A stretch of DNA of 36,119 nt from Lentisphaerales bacterium (GCA_022446985.1 JAKVBD010000051.1:1-36119); one strand, 5' to 3'; shown: positions 7,932-17,169, counted from the stretch's first letter. The notes: generated by a model not told the origin, from the sequence alone. A program made the numbers and translations.

Positions 7932-9656
7932 ATGGATTTATTTGGCATTCATCCAGTAACACTAAAGTACTTTCCTATTCTAGCAAAAGAATGGGCCATC
8001 GGGCCAGATAAGAGAACCGTTTATTTCAGGCTTAATCCAGATGCAAAGTGGTCTGATGGACACCCGGTTACGGCAGATGACTTTGTATATGGGGTTAAGC
8101 ACTTGCGGTCAGAGAGTATCCTTTCTCCTTATACGAAAAACTACATGCATACTATGTTTGAGCGCATATTGAAGTTTGATGACTATTTAATTGGTGTGCG
8201 TTTACCGGCTCCGAAAGCAGATTTAATTTACAATTGTGGTGCATCTCCAATACCTTACCACTTTTATGGTAAGCTGCGCCAAGTTGAGGTAGAACTACCT
8301 GTAACACAAGCGATGCGGGTATTGTTGCATGACGAAAAAGAAATCTCACCATCTTTTCAGAAGACTTATGATGAATATCTGGCAGCAAATAAGAGCTCAC
8401 AAGAACCTGTGGAAGAGCCAAAAGTAAAAATTACTAAGGATGATGTTCGTGAGGACTGGGTCAATTTTTATCAATGGAAAGTACAGCCGCGCACAGGGCC
8501 ATATGTTGTCCATTCATGGATTAAAGGCAAAGAAATTGTTCTGAAAAGAGTTAAAGACTGGTGGGCTAAAGATAAGAAGCTTTTTAAGAATAGGTACAAT
8601 GTAGATTACATTCACATAAAGCTTATACGCGACACAAACATTGCGTTTGAGCATTTTAAAAAAGGTGAATTAGATACTTTTAGACTTAACGATCCAGACT
8701 TCTGGCACGTAAAAGGAAAGTACCTTTTACCTGTAGAAAAAGGTTACATGAATAAGCTTGTTTACTATAACGATAAACCACGTCCATCTCGATTGATATC
8801 TTTTAATATGTCTAAAAAACCATTGGATGATATAAATGTCAGACTTGGCTTGGCACATTCCTTTAATCTTGAAAAGTTATTTAAAACGATCATGAAAAAT
8901 GATGCTTTTCGGCAAGAAGCCTTTGCTGATGGTTATGGCGATTACACGACTAAAGAGTTTCAGCCAAGAAAGTTTGATCCAAAGAAAGCTGTAGAATACT
9001 TTGCCAAGGCTGGGTATACGGAAAGAGATCAGGATGGAGTGTTAGTTAAAGATGGTAAAAGATTGGAGTTTAAATTTCTATATCCAAGTGAATCAGATAC
9101 ACCTAAGATGATTTTACTTAAAGGTGAAGCCAAAAAAGCCGGAGTTTCTTTGGAGCTAGATAATTATGACCCCAATACTGTTTTTGTTTCTATGTTAGAT
9201 AAAAAGCACCAAATTGCCTGGCATGGCTGGGCTCCAGGTTTTAGACCTCGTTATTGGGGAGGGTACCATAGTGATAATGCAGATAAGAAAAAAACGACGA
9301 ACTTTTCAAATATCAAAGATAAAGAATTAGATGAATTGATTATTAAATTTCGTAATGGTAAAGAAAGTGAACAACGCATTAAGCTTTCTCATAAAATAGA
9401 AGAGAGAATTTTTGACTTGGCTCCGGCAATTCCAACCTTTAAAACGCCCTTTTTTAGATATGCTTACTGGCGTTGGATTAAGCTTCCAGAGTTTCATTCG
9501 ACTAAATCAAATGATTACTTAGATGATTACGGTTTATTCTGGATAGATCAGGACTTAGAGAAAGAAATCCGCTCAAAAATGCTGAAAGAAGAAATTATTT
9601 ACGGAACCGAGAAGTTGATCATAAATGATACTTATAAACCGGGAAAGGTTAAGTAA
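7932..9656 (+). CDS. yejA: YejA-like peptide-binding protein, main part downstream of an in-frame amber
   Basis: The bulk of a family 5 extracellular solute-binding protein, which captures oligopeptides for the Yej-type permeases. It carries the family segment VYFRLNPDAKWSDG, then the large two-lobed binding domain through to residue ~540. The ATG at 7932 is just the first Met after the TAG at 7911-7913. It has no good SD, and the signal peptide is in the preceding fragment, so a product starting here would stay in the cytoplasm. The true gene is probably 7608-9656. Apart from that codon the frame is clean, and its TAA overlaps the ATG of the ATPase gene by one base. This favours a very recent lesion, a sequencing error or readthrough over old decay. 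Confidence 0.8.
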   Translation: MDLFGIHPVTLKYFPILAKEWAIGPDKRTVYFRLNPDAKWSDGHPVTADDFVYGVKHLRSESILSPYTKNYMHTMFERILKFDDYLIGVRLPAPKADLIYNCGASPIPYHFYGKLRQVEVELPVTQAMRVLLHDEKEISPSFQKTYDEYLAANKSSQEPVEEPKVKITKDDVREDWVNFYQWKVQPRTGPYVVHSWIKGKEIVLKRVKDWWAKDKKLFKNRYNVDYIHIKLIRDTNIAFEHFKKGELDTFRLNDPDFWHVKGKYLLPVEKGYMNKLVYYNDKPRPSRLISFNMSKKPLDDINVRLGLAHSFNLEKLFKTIMKNDAFRQEAFADGYGDYTTKEFQPRKFDPKKAVEYFAKAGYTERDQDGVLVKDGKRLEFKFLYPSESDTPKMILLKGEAKKAGVSLELDNYDPNTVFVSMLDKKHQIAWHGWAPGFRPRYWGGYHSDNADKKKTTNFSNIKDKELDELIIKFRNGKESEQRIKLSHKIEERIFDLAPAIPTFKTPFFRYAYWRWIKLPEFHSTKSNDYLDDYGLFWIDQDLEKEIRSKMLKEEIIYGTEKLIINDTYKPGKVK

Positions 9657-10663
9657 TGGCAATCTTAAGAGTTAGAGACTTATCGACGACATTTGATATT
9701 GGCAGTCAAGTTGTGACTGCTGTGGATAAAATTAGCTTTGATGTGGAGAAAGGGAAAACTCTCGGAATTGTCGGTGAGTCGGGTTCAGGTAAAAGTGTAA
9801 CATCTCTGTCTATCATGCGTTTACTGCCTGTGCCTATGGGACAATCTACCGGTCAGATATTTTTTGAAGATACAGATATTTTATCTCTTCCAGTCGAAGA
9901 TATGCTAAAGATACGTGGCTATAAGATTTCAATGATTTTTCAGGAACCAATGACAGCCCTAAATCCGGTGCATACCATTGGTCAACAATTGATGGAAACT
10001 TGTCATCTTCATTTCCCGAAAATGACCAAGGAACAAACTTTTAAAAAGTCTGTTAAGATGTTAGAAAAGGTTGGGATCCCAGCTCCTGAAAAAAGGATCA
10101 ATGAATTTCCACATCAACTTTCTGGAGGAATGCGCCAGCGTGTTGTCATCGCTATAGCTCTTTCCTGCGAACCCGATATTCTTATAGCTGATGAACCGAC
10201 GACAGCACTTGATGTGACAATTCAGGCTCAGATCCTTGATCTCATGAAAGAACTACAAAAGAAAAATGGCATGTCGATAGTGTTCATAACTCATGACCTT
10301 GGAGTAGTTGCAGAAATGTGTGATGATGTTGCAGTGATGTATGCAGGAAGAGTAGTCGAGCAGGCTAAGGTAGAAGAACTCTTTGCTAAGCCAAGACATC
10401 CTTATACACACGCTCTTCTTGAATCTATACCGCGCTTTGAATTTGAAAGAAAATCCAAACTTCAAACAATTGAAGGAATGGTGCCGGCATTGGCAGACTT
10501 ACCTGAAGGTTGTCGTTTTGGTCCTCGTTCAACATTTGAACATAAAGAAGAATCTTATAAGGTGCGCCCGCCAATGAAAGAAATTTCAGAAGGTCATTTT
10601 GTTGAGTGGTGCGAGTGCTGTCAAAAAGGGCTTGAGAAGAAGCTTTCAGAGGTTTCTTTATGA
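9656..10663 (+). CDS. Oligopeptide ABC transporter ATP-binding protein, OppD/DppD type
   Basis: The first of two ATPases energising the peptide importer. It has Walker A GESGSGKS (40-47), the Q-loop Gln96, signature LSGGMRQR (155-162), Walker B DILIADEP (174-181) and the switch His213, followed by the oligopeptide-transporter C-terminal extension. In most relatives that extension carries a CxFxPRC...C cysteine set for a [4Fe-4S] cluster. Here it reads GCRFGPRS with only Cys286, and three further cysteines appear at WCECC (319, 321, 322). In E. coli Yej the two ATPases are fused as YejF; here they are separate genes. It overlaps the next ATPase gene by four bases (ATGA). Confidence 0.93.
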   Translation: MAILRVRDLSTTFDIGSQVVTAVDKISFDVEKGKTLGIVGESGSGKSVTSLSIMRLLPVPMGQSTGQIFFEDTDILSLPVEDMLKIRGYKISMIFQEPMTALNPVHTIGQQLMETCHLHFPKMTKEQTFKKSVKMLEKVGIPAPEKRINEFPHQLSGGMRQRVVIAIALSCEPDILIADEPTTALDVTIQAQILDLMKELQKKNGMSIVFITHDLGVVAEMCDDVAVMYAGRVVEQAKVEELFAKPRHPYTHALLESIPRFEFERKSKLQTIEGMVPALADLPEGCRFGPRSTFEHKEESYKVRPPMKEISEGHFVEWCECCQKGLEKKLSEVSL

Positions 10664-11649
10664 GCGGCACACTTCTTGAGGTTCATGATCTTAAAATGTA
10701 CTTCCCGGTTTATGGCGGAATCTTAAAACGTCAGATTGCTAAGGTTCATGCAGTAGATGGAGTTTCTTTAAAAGTAGAAGAAGGCGAAACTCTTGGTTTA
10801 GTAGGCGAATCCGGCTGCGGCAAGAGCACATTAGGCAGAGCTATCTTGAAATTGTATAAGCCAACATCGGGTAGAGTCGTTTTTCAGGGAAAAGAATTAA
10901 CTCAAGCCAGCAATGCTGAAATGCGCGAAGTTCGGAAAGACCTGCAGGTTATTTTTCAGGATCCTTATGAATCTTTAAACAGTCGACATACTATTGGTAA
11001 GATTATTGAAGAGCCAATGATGATTCATGGAATTGGTGATTCTAAATCCAGAGAAGAAAAAGTCCTTCAGCTTTTGGATAAAGTCGGTCTGCAGAAATCA
11101 GCTTACGATCGTTACCCACATGAGTTCTCTGGTGGTCAAAGGCAGCGTATTGGTATTGCCAGAGCTATAGCACTTGAGCCTAAATTGATTATTTGTGATG
11201 AGCCTGTATCTGCTTTAGATGTATCCATACAGAGTCAGGTAATGAATCTCCTGATAGATCTTCAAAAAGAAATGGGACTAGCGTACATTTTTATAGCTCA
11301 TGATTTGGCTGTAGTTCGGCATATCTCAGATAAAGTTGCAGTTATGTATTTAGGGAAAATAGTCGAATATACTGACGCAGATACAATTTATACGAATCCA
11401 ATCCACCCTTATACAAAGGCATTGATTTCAGCAATTCCAGTAGCTGACCCGACAGCAAAGAAAGAAAGGATTATTCTTAAAGGCGATATACCGTCCCCTA
11501 TTGATCTACCTAAAAGTTGTTGCCGTTTTGGACCAAGGTTAGGCTTTGATTTTCAGGCAGATAAAGAACCTGAAATGCGTGAAGTTGAGCCTGGTCACTG
11601 GGTGGAATGGTGTGAGAAATGTCAAAATGCCCTTAAAGGCTCTAAATGA
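10660..11649 (+). CDS. Oligopeptide ABC transporter ATP-binding protein, OppF/DppF type
   Basis: The second ATPase of the peptide importer and the last gene of the operon. It has Walker A GESGCGKS (49-56), the Q-loop Gln100, signature FSGGQRQR (156-163), Walker B KLIICDEP and the switch His214. The C-terminal extension ends with CCRFGPRL (Cys287, Cys288) and WCEKC (Cys318, Cys321), a four-cysteine arrangement that parallels the variant in the preceding ATPase and differs from the common CxFxPRC form. It is followed only 23 bases later by the convergent protein kinase gene, and I see no clear terminator between them. Confidence 0.93.
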   Translation: MSGTLLEVHDLKMYFPVYGGILKRQIAKVHAVDGVSLKVEEGETLGLVGESGCGKSTLGRAILKLYKPTSGRVVFQGKELTQASNAEMREVRKDLQVIFQDPYESLNSRHTIGKIIEEPMMIHGIGDSKSREEKVLQLLDKVGLQKSAYDRYPHEFSGGQRQRIGIARAIALEPKLIICDEPVSALDVSIQSQVMNLLIDLQKEMGLAYIFIAHDLAVVRHISDKVAVMYLGKIVEYTDADTIYTNPIHPYTKALISAIPVADPTAKKERIILKGDIPSPIDLPKSCCRFGPRLGFDFQADKEPEMREVEPGHWVEWCEKCQNALKGSK

Positions 11650-11672
11650 GCGTCCTGTAAAATAGCCATAAA

Positions 11673-12536
11673 TTAGACAGTAGAAAGGAGAAGGAGAGCT
11701 CCAGTGGCTATTCCAGCAAGAGCCAGGAGAATGGCCCAAAGAGGCAGTTTTCTTTCCTGGGAAGAGATGACAACACTTTTATCATCAACTAATATTTGAT
11801 GCTTGGCTCGATGTATTGCAGCGTTCTCTAAATCATTTAGTATATCCACTGGGCTTTCATATCTATCATTGACTTCAAATGAGCACATTTTTTTGATGAC
11901 TTCATTTATATCTCCAGAGAGGTCTGGATTGAGGCTGCCAGGGTTGACCGGTTCATTCTTTTGAATTTCATATAACTTTTCCGGTGCAGTTTCAGTATAA
12001 GGTTTTTGTCCACAAAAGAGCAGGCATAGGATTATACCTGCCGAATATTGGTCAGCACGCCAGTCGAGTTGTGACTGTATCCAGACTTCTGGTGCAGAAA
12101 ACCCTGGGGTGCCAGAGCATAAATCTTCTTTTGGTAGGTAGTTTTTAGATTGGACTGTTTCAAAGTCATTCAGTCTTAATTGTTTGTTATCATCCAAAAA
12201 AATATTTGAAGGCTTTAAATCAGCGTGAACGATTTCAAGACTATGGAGTATTTGTAAGATTTTAAGAAGGTTTACAGCAATGCGCTTGGCAGTCAAGGGG
12301 GAAAGAGGCTGTTTAAGAAGCCCTTCGAGAGAAAGATAGTAAGGGCTTTCAAATGAGCAGTCACTGTACTTTTTTATGGGAACTGCGATTTTTTTTAGAG
12401 CTTTGAAACAGGAGACTTCTTTCTCGTAGAGAATGGAATCTTTAAATTTTTTAATGACAATTATAGATTTGTCTTCAAGCTTCCGTGAAAAGACTTCGAC
12501 TCTGTCGTTTTCTTTTATCGGTTCATCAATGATCAT
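11673..12536 (-). CDS. Eukaryotic-like Ser/Thr protein kinase with C-terminal membrane anchor
   Basis: A 287-residue Hanks-type kinase. Visible parts are a likely ATP Lys (IIVIKKF, 29 or 30), the catalytic loop HADLKPSN (104-111, Asp106 and Asn111), a DFE triplet (124-126) in place of DFG, and GTPGFSAPE (142-150) ending in the APE motif. The glycine-rich loop is not recognisable. A hydrophobic stretch at 265-285 preceded by ERK would anchor it as a tail-in membrane protein with the kinase in the cytoplasm. It is the third gene of a minus-strand group with surE and dnaN, 16 bases after dnaN. Its SD is weak, so translational coupling is likely. Activity is plausible because the catalytic Asp and Asn are kept; substrates are unknown. 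Confidence 0.85.
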   Translation of the reverse strand: MIIDEPIKENDRVEVFSRKLEDKSIIVIKKFKDSILYEKEVSCFKALKKIAVPIKKYSDCSFESPYYLSLEGLLKQPLSPLTAKRIAVNLLKILQILHSLEIVHADLKPSNIFLDDNKQLRLNDFETVQSKNYLPKEDLCSGTPGFSAPEVWIQSQLDWRADQYSAGIILCLLFCGQKPYTETAPEKLYEIQKNEPVNPGSLNPDLSGDINEVIKKMCSFEVNDRYESPVDILNDLENAAIHRAKHQILVDDKSVVISSQERKLPLWAILLALAGIATGALLLLSTV

Positions 12537-12552
12537 TTTTAATAGTGTGAAA

Positions 12553-13647
12553 TTACATTCTCATTGGCATGAGAACGTAGAGGAAGCCTTTGTTGTCACT
12601 CAAGGATGCAGCTGAGTTTGAATGGCTGAACTTTAGAGTGACTTCTTCGCAGGTGAGGGTCTTAAGTGGATCTATTAGGTACACCGGGTTAAAAGCGATA
12701 CTTGCCTGGCCAGAAAAGTTTATTTCAAGATCTTCTTTACTTTCATCATCTTGAGTTTGTGCTTGTATGACAAGAGAGTTGTCGTTGAATTCAAGCTTTA
12801 TGCCGTGTTCACTTTCACTGAGAATAAGTGCAATCCGCTTGAGTGCTGTTAGTAATTCTTCGCGTTTTAGAATAGCAGTATGTTCAGCTTCATCAGGAAT
12901 AATGGCCGAGTAATTGGGGTACTTGGCCATAATTAACTGTGAGTTAATAACGGTAGATTGGCCATATTCATTAATAAACTCAAACGACATGTGCTTTTCA
13001 TCTATGCCAATTGAAACATCGCCATCTCCAGCCATGAGTTTGAGTAGAGCATTATTAGTTTTAGGAGGAATAATACACTGGCCTTCAAAATCAGAGCTGA
13101 AGTCAGAAGTCATAATGGCAAGTCTTTTACCGTCGGTTGCGACACAACTTAGAGAGTCGTTTTCATATTTAAGGAGTGGGCCGCAGATCGCAGCTCTTGT
13201 TGAGTCTGAACTTGTCGCAAAATAAGTTTTAATCACGAGCTCATGAAGGTTCATTTTGTCAGTAGAAAATTGAACATCCGACTCAAACTCAAACGGCTGT
13301 GGGAACTCATTCGCAGAGATGCCCTGAATTGAAAAGTTTATTTCGCCGCTGCGAATATTAACAAAATCATCTGTATCACTACTGATTTGAATAGGTGCAC
13401 TTGGCAGGCGGCGGACAATTGAGATGAGTTTTCTGGCTGCAATAGTCGTTTCACCAGCTTCTTCAATTTCGACTTTAGCTTTGCAGGTAATAGAAATTTC
13501 CAAATCAGTTAAAGTAAATGCAACAAAACCATCTTCAGCTTTGACATGAACGTTGTTCAAGACTGGTAGAGAAGGGCGGGTTAATAGCCCAAATTGAACA
13601 CACTTTAAAGCCTGGTCCAGTTTACTTTGATCGATAAGAAATTTCAT
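12553..13647 (-). CDS. dnaN: DNA polymerase III beta subunit (sliding clamp)
   Basis: The ring-shaped processivity clamp that tethers DNA polymerase III to DNA and docks other replication and repair proteins. The product starts MKFLIDQSKLDQAL and ends YVLMPMRM, both typical of DnaN. The middle shows DSTRAAICG, CVATDGKRLA and the third-domain LKFSHSNSAASL. I chose ATG 13647 (364 residues, the normal clamp length), with GGAG five bases upstream, over a longer frame to 13698 that adds 17 unrelated residues. The usual neighbour dnaA is absent; it lies between surE and a protein kinase gene. Confidence 0.95.
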   Translation of the reverse strand: MKFLIDQSKLDQALKCVQFGLLTRPSLPVLNNVHVKAEDGFVAFTLTDLEISITCKAKVEIEEAGETTIAARKLISIVRRLPSAPIQISSDTDDFVNIRSGEINFSIQGISANEFPQPFEFESDVQFSTDKMNLHELVIKTYFATSSDSTRAAICGPLLKYENDSLSCVATDGKRLAIMTSDFSSDFEGQCIIPPKTNNALLKLMAGDGDVSIGIDEKHMSFEFINEYGQSTVINSQLIMAKYPNYSAIIPDEAEHTAILKREELLTALKRIALILSESEHGIKLEFNDNSLVIQAQTQDDESKEDLEINFSGQASIAFNPVYLIDPLKTLTCEEVTLKFSHSNSAASLSDNKGFLYVLMPMRM

Positions 13648-13699
13648 AAAAACTCCGCTTGCGTAAGCACAATTTAAGCTGTGCTCATATAATGTCAAT

Positions 13700-14461
13700 T
13701 TACTTTTTTAACTGGTCTCTAAAGTCTAGTTTGTTTAAGGCAACATGTCCGTTGGCAATCGCATGGATATCTGTCCCTTGTTCGTCTTCCATATTTAAAC
13801 CACGACAAGCGTGGATATAGGAACCATCATTATCCTTCGCAAATGTACTGCCATAGTGTTGGAGGGAAGGATATGTGTGAACAATTTGCCAATCAGAATA
13901 GAGATGATCGGGCATTTCCAGTGTCCAAAGTGCTTTTTCAGAGAGGAGTGATTTTAATTCACCTTCAAGCTTAGTAATGACTTCTTCTATAAGTGCAGTG
14001 TACTTTATGCGTGTTTCTTCTCGGAATTCTCTATGCTCGTTCCAGTGGTTGTATTCTTCCCGGTTAAGTTTCTGAGATAATGAAAGGGCGGGGAAGCCTG
14101 CCAGGTAGCCTTCCAGAGCAGCGCCGACTGTACCAGATGAAAATAGGTAGCCAAGGCTGGCATTGTAGCCCAGATTAATTCCAGAGATGATTAAGTCTGG
14201 CTGCTTGTCTGCACAGAAGTTGTAAATCCCAAAGTTAATACAGTCAGCTGGCGTTCCAGAGAATGACATGAAGTCTCGCCCGTCTATGGACTTTGATTCG
14301 AGGGTTAATTTACCAAAGCGGGTCATGGATTTCCCTTTCCAGCTTTGCTCAGTAGCAGGCATGACACAAGTAAGTTTATGGCCAAGATTTGTTAGAGTGT
14401 CGTATAAAATATGAAAAAGTGGTGAGTCGTAGCTATCGTCGTTTGTCAGCAGTATGTTCAT
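13700..14461 (-). CDS. surE: 5'/3'-nucleotidase SurE
   Basis: SurE removes phosphate from nucleoside monophosphates and related compounds in the cytoplasm, often in stress or stationary phase. The metal-binding MNILLTNDDSYDSP N-terminus (Asn7, Asp8, Asp9), FSGTPADCINF and SGINLGYNASLGYLFSSGT blocks are clear. The length of 253 residues is normal. ATG 14461 is preceded by AGAAGA. It is first in a minus-strand group with dnaN (53 bases on) and the kinase. The 280-base gap to the divergent HU gene should hold the promoters of both, but I could not assign a convincing -35/-10 pair there. Confidence 0.95.
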   Translation of the reverse strand: MNILLTNDDSYDSPLFHILYDTLTNLGHKLTCVMPATEQSWKGKSMTRFGKLTLESKSIDGRDFMSFSGTPADCINFGIYNFCADKQPDLIISGINLGYNASLGYLFSSGTVGAALEGYLAGFPALSLSQKLNREEYNHWNEHREFREETRIKYTALIEEVITKLEGELKSLLSEKALWTLEMPDHLYSDWQIVHTYPSLQHYGSTFAKDNDGSYIHACRGLNMEDEQGTDIHAIANGHVALNKLDFRDQLKK

Positions 14462-14741
14462 AAGTCTTCTTTTTTGTCCTTAACTTAGCTTATTTATAAC
14501 AGAATTATAATTAGAACTGCGACAGATTTTAAGTCATTGAAAAACATTCTTTTTTTACGAACATGATCCTTGATGGAATATAAATCGAGTGTATTTTCAA
14601 CAGGTTTTTCCGAGATAGTGTTCTCAAACACTTCATTGTCATAGACTTTTGAAAATGTCTGGTCAATTTCGCATCAAAAATGATGGAAGCGGAAATATAA
14701 AAGATTTTAATTTACAAACAATCACAAATCAGGAAGAGCCA

Positions 14742-15041
14742 ATGACAAAAAGAGACTTAGTTGTCCGCATTGCAGATGAAACAGGTTTGAATCAGCAGAA
14801 AGTAATGGCTGTAGTACAGAAAACTCTAGACTACATCACTAGTGAACTTTCAGCTGGACGTAACGTTGAGCTACGCAATTTCGGTGTTTTTGAACTGAAA
14901 GTGCGTCGTCCTCGCGTTGGTCGTAACCCAAATAAACCGAAGAATGAGGTTACTATTCCTGAAAGAGTTGTTGTTAAGTTTAAAGCTGGTAAAATTATGA
15001 GAGAGAAAGTTTCTAAGATCTCTCCTAACCAGATCGCTTAA
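14742..15041 (+). CDS. HU/IHF-family DNA-binding protein
   Basis: A 99-residue histone-like protein that bends and compacts DNA as a dimer. The MTKRDLVVRIADETGLNQQK start, VELRNFGVFEL, and the beta-arm VGRNPNKPKNEVTIPERVVVKFKAG with the family R-N-P Pro are diagnostic. I chose ATG 14742 because AGGAAG lies seven bases before it. The frame is open upstream to a TTG at 14649, but those extra 31 residues are not HU-like. It is closed by a strong intrinsic terminator and appears to be transcribed alone. Confidence 0.93.
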   Translation: MTKRDLVVRIADETGLNQQKVMAVVQKTLDYITSELSAGRNVELRNFGVFELKVRRPRVGRNPNKPKNEVTIPERVVVKFKAGKIMREKVSKISPNQIA

Positions 15042-15061
15042 TAGACTGTTAAGATTTTTCC

Positions 15062-15090
15062 AGGCCGACATATTGCTGTCGGCCTTTTTT
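15062..15090 (+). terminator. Intrinsic terminator of the HU gene
   Basis: A perfect nine-pair stem, AGGCCGACA (15062-15070) and TGTCGGCCT (15077-15085), with a six-base loop is followed directly by a T run. It sits 20 bases after the HU stop codon. Confidence 0.92.
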
Positions 15091-15139
15091 GTTTTTAGCG
15101 AACAATTTGCATTAAATTGCAGAATAAGGATTTAAAGAG

Positions 15140-16912
15140 ATGAAACGGACTCACACTTGTGGCGAATTACGCAAGGAAAATAGCGGCCAGGAAGTTGTTC
15201 TTACTGGATGGGTAGACAGCTGCCGTGACTTAGGTGGATTGATTTTTGTGAACCTGCGTGACCGTGAAGGTGTAACTCAGGCTTTCCTTGACCCGGATGC
15301 CGGTGAAGAGCTAATGGCTATTGGCTCACAAATTCGCGATGAATGGGTGATCACTGTTTATGGTGAAGTAAGAAGTAGACCAGACAACATGATTAATAAA
15401 AAAATGGCAACTGGTGAAGTTGAACTCATCATTCGAAAAATCGATGTTGAAAACAAATCACGCCCTATGCCTTTCCATTTGGAAGATGATAAGGTAAATG
15501 AAGAGTTGCGTCTTAAATACCGCTACCTCGACTTCCGTCGCAAGAGTATTTCTCAGTTCATGCAGATTCGTCATAGACTTGGTAAAATCTTCCGTGATTA
15601 TTTCGACGAACAGGGTTTCCTTGAAATCGAAACTCCTATTTTAAGTAAGAGTACTCCAGAAGGTGCTCGCGATTACCTCGTTCCAAGTCGTGTTCATCCT
15701 GAGCAATTTTATGCACTCCCTCAGGCTCCACAGCAGTATAAGCAGTTGCTTATGGTCGGTGGCATAGAGAAGTATTTCCAAATTGCCCGTTGTTTCCGAG
15801 ATGAAGACCTTCGTGCTGACCGTCAGCCGGAATTCACTCAGGTCGACGTCGAAATGTCTTTTGTTGAACAAGAAGATATCTATGAGTTAATGGAAGGTGC
15901 TTTGGTTCGCATCATGAAAGAACTTAAAGGTGTAGACATTCCGCGTCCATTCCCTCGTATGGATTATGCCGAAGCGATGAACCGTTATGGCTCAGATAAG
16001 CCGGATACTCGTTTTGAAATGGAACTGGTTGACCTTACGGATATACTAAAAGATTCTGAGTTCAAAGTTTTCTCCGGTAACATTGCTAATGGTGGTAAGG
16101 TTATGGGTATCAATGCCAAAGGTATTGCTGCAACAACTAGCCGCAAGAAAGCAGATGCCATGACTGAAACAGTTAAGTCACTTGGTGCTAAAGGTCTTGC
16201 CTGGGGTAAGTTGAATGAAGATGGCTCTATTCAGAGTCAGCTTGCTAAGCTTCTAAGTGAAGAAGAATTAAGCAATGTTATGTCTGCTCTGAAAATGGAA
16301 AACGGCGACGTTATGTTGATCGTTTCTGACACAGAGTATGTAACACAAAACTCTCTAGGTCGTCTCCGTTGTGATATCGCAGCAGAGTATAATCTTATTC
16401 CTGACGACGTCTACAATTTCCTATGGGTTGTTGACTTCCCACTTCTTGAGAAAGATGAAGAGAGTGGTCACTGGCATGCAATGCACCACCCATTTACAAG
16501 CCCAAGAGCTGATGATATGGATAAGTTGACGACTGATCCAGGTGCTATCAAGGCTCAGGCTTACGACGTCGTACTTAACGGGACCGAGCTTGGTGGTGGT
16601 AGTATAAGAATTCACAATCCTGAAGTCCAGAAGCAGATGTTTGCTACTCTAGGTATAAGTGAAGAGCAAGCTCAAGAAGAGTTTGGTCATATCATAGATG
16701 CTCTTTCTTATGGTGCGCCGCCACACGGTGGTATCGCTCTTGGATTTGACCGTCTGGTGATGCTTATGACTGGTGCTAAATCTCTTCGCGATGTTATTGC
16801 ATTCCCAAAGACTGCAAAAGCAACTTGCCTCATGTCTGAGTCTCCTGCCTATGTTGATAATGCTCAACTTGAAGAGTTGAACATTCAGACAACAGCAAAG
16901 AAAGAAGACTAG
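15140..16912 (+). CDS. aspS: Aspartyl-tRNA synthetase
   Basis: This class II synthetase charges tRNA(Asp), and in some bacteria also tRNA(Asn), with aspartate. It has the N-terminal anticodon-binding OB fold (residues ~1-110, LTGWVDSCRDLGGLIFVNLRD), motif 2 FRDEDLRADRQPEFTQ (219-234), the long bacterial insertion domain (~280-420) and motif 3 GIALGFDRLVMLM near the C-terminus. The length of 590 residues is typical for the bacterial type. ATG 15140 has a modest purine-rich SD (AAAGAG). It follows the HU terminator and so needs its own promoter. I cannot judge from this window whether it is discriminating, since gatCAB and asnS are not present here. Confidence 0.97.
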   Translation: MKRTHTCGELRKENSGQEVVLTGWVDSCRDLGGLIFVNLRDREGVTQAFLDPDAGEELMAIGSQIRDEWVITVYGEVRSRPDNMINKKMATGEVELIIRKIDVENKSRPMPFHLEDDKVNEELRLKYRYLDFRRKSISQFMQIRHRLGKIFRDYFDEQGFLEIETPILSKSTPEGARDYLVPSRVHPEQFYALPQAPQQYKQLLMVGGIEKYFQIARCFRDEDLRADRQPEFTQVDVEMSFVEQEDIYELMEGALVRIMKELKGVDIPRPFPRMDYAEAMNRYGSDKPDTRFEMELVDLTDILKDSEFKVFSGNIANGGKVMGINAKGIAATTSRKKADAMTETVKSLGAKGLAWGKLNEDGSIQSQLAKLLSEEELSNVMSALKMENGDVMLIVSDTEYVTQNSLGRLRCDIAAEYNLIPDDVYNFLWVVDFPLLEKDEESGHWHAMHHPFTSPRADDMDKLTTDPGAIKAQAYDVVLNGTELGGGSIRIHNPEVQKQMFATLGISEEQAQEEFGHIIDALSYGAPPHGGIALGFDRLVMLMTGAKSLRDVIAFPKTAKATCLMSESPAYVDNAQLEELNIQTTAKKED

Positions 16913-16914
16913 TC

Positions 16915-17126
16915 TAAGTATTCAGTGGGACTTTATTAAGTATTCAGTGGAGCAGTGATCAGTAATGAGTAGATTCTGCCCACTGCCCACTGACCGCTGA
17001 CAACGTTTTTGAGTTTCTGCTGGGCGCGCCGCAATCTTTGCGGCATACTTAGACTTTTATGCCGAGCTGGCACCCCAGGGCATCCTCTCTGGCTACGCCT
17101 TTCACCTTAAGCTCAGCGATCCATAA
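16915..17126 (+). repeat. Repeat-rich, GC-richer intergenic stretch with coding-like remnant
   Basis: The 257-base gap after aspS is unlike the other gaps. TAAGTATTCAGTGG occurs exactly twice (16915-16928 and 16937-16950). GCCCACTG occurs twice back to back (16978-16985 and 16985-16992) and is partly the reverse complement of CAGTGGG at 16923-16929. GCCGCAA-TCT-TTGCGGC (17028-17044) is a hairpin without a T run. From 17013 to 17126 one frame is open without an ATG (…FYAELAPQGILSGYAFHLKL…), noticeably richer in GC than nearby gaps. This looks like a dispersed repeat or a gene scrap. The repeats are seen directly; mobility is inference. Confidence 0.45.
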
Positions 17127-17169
17127 GCGAAGCTGACGACTAACTCTTAACATCTAAAAAACCTGATAT

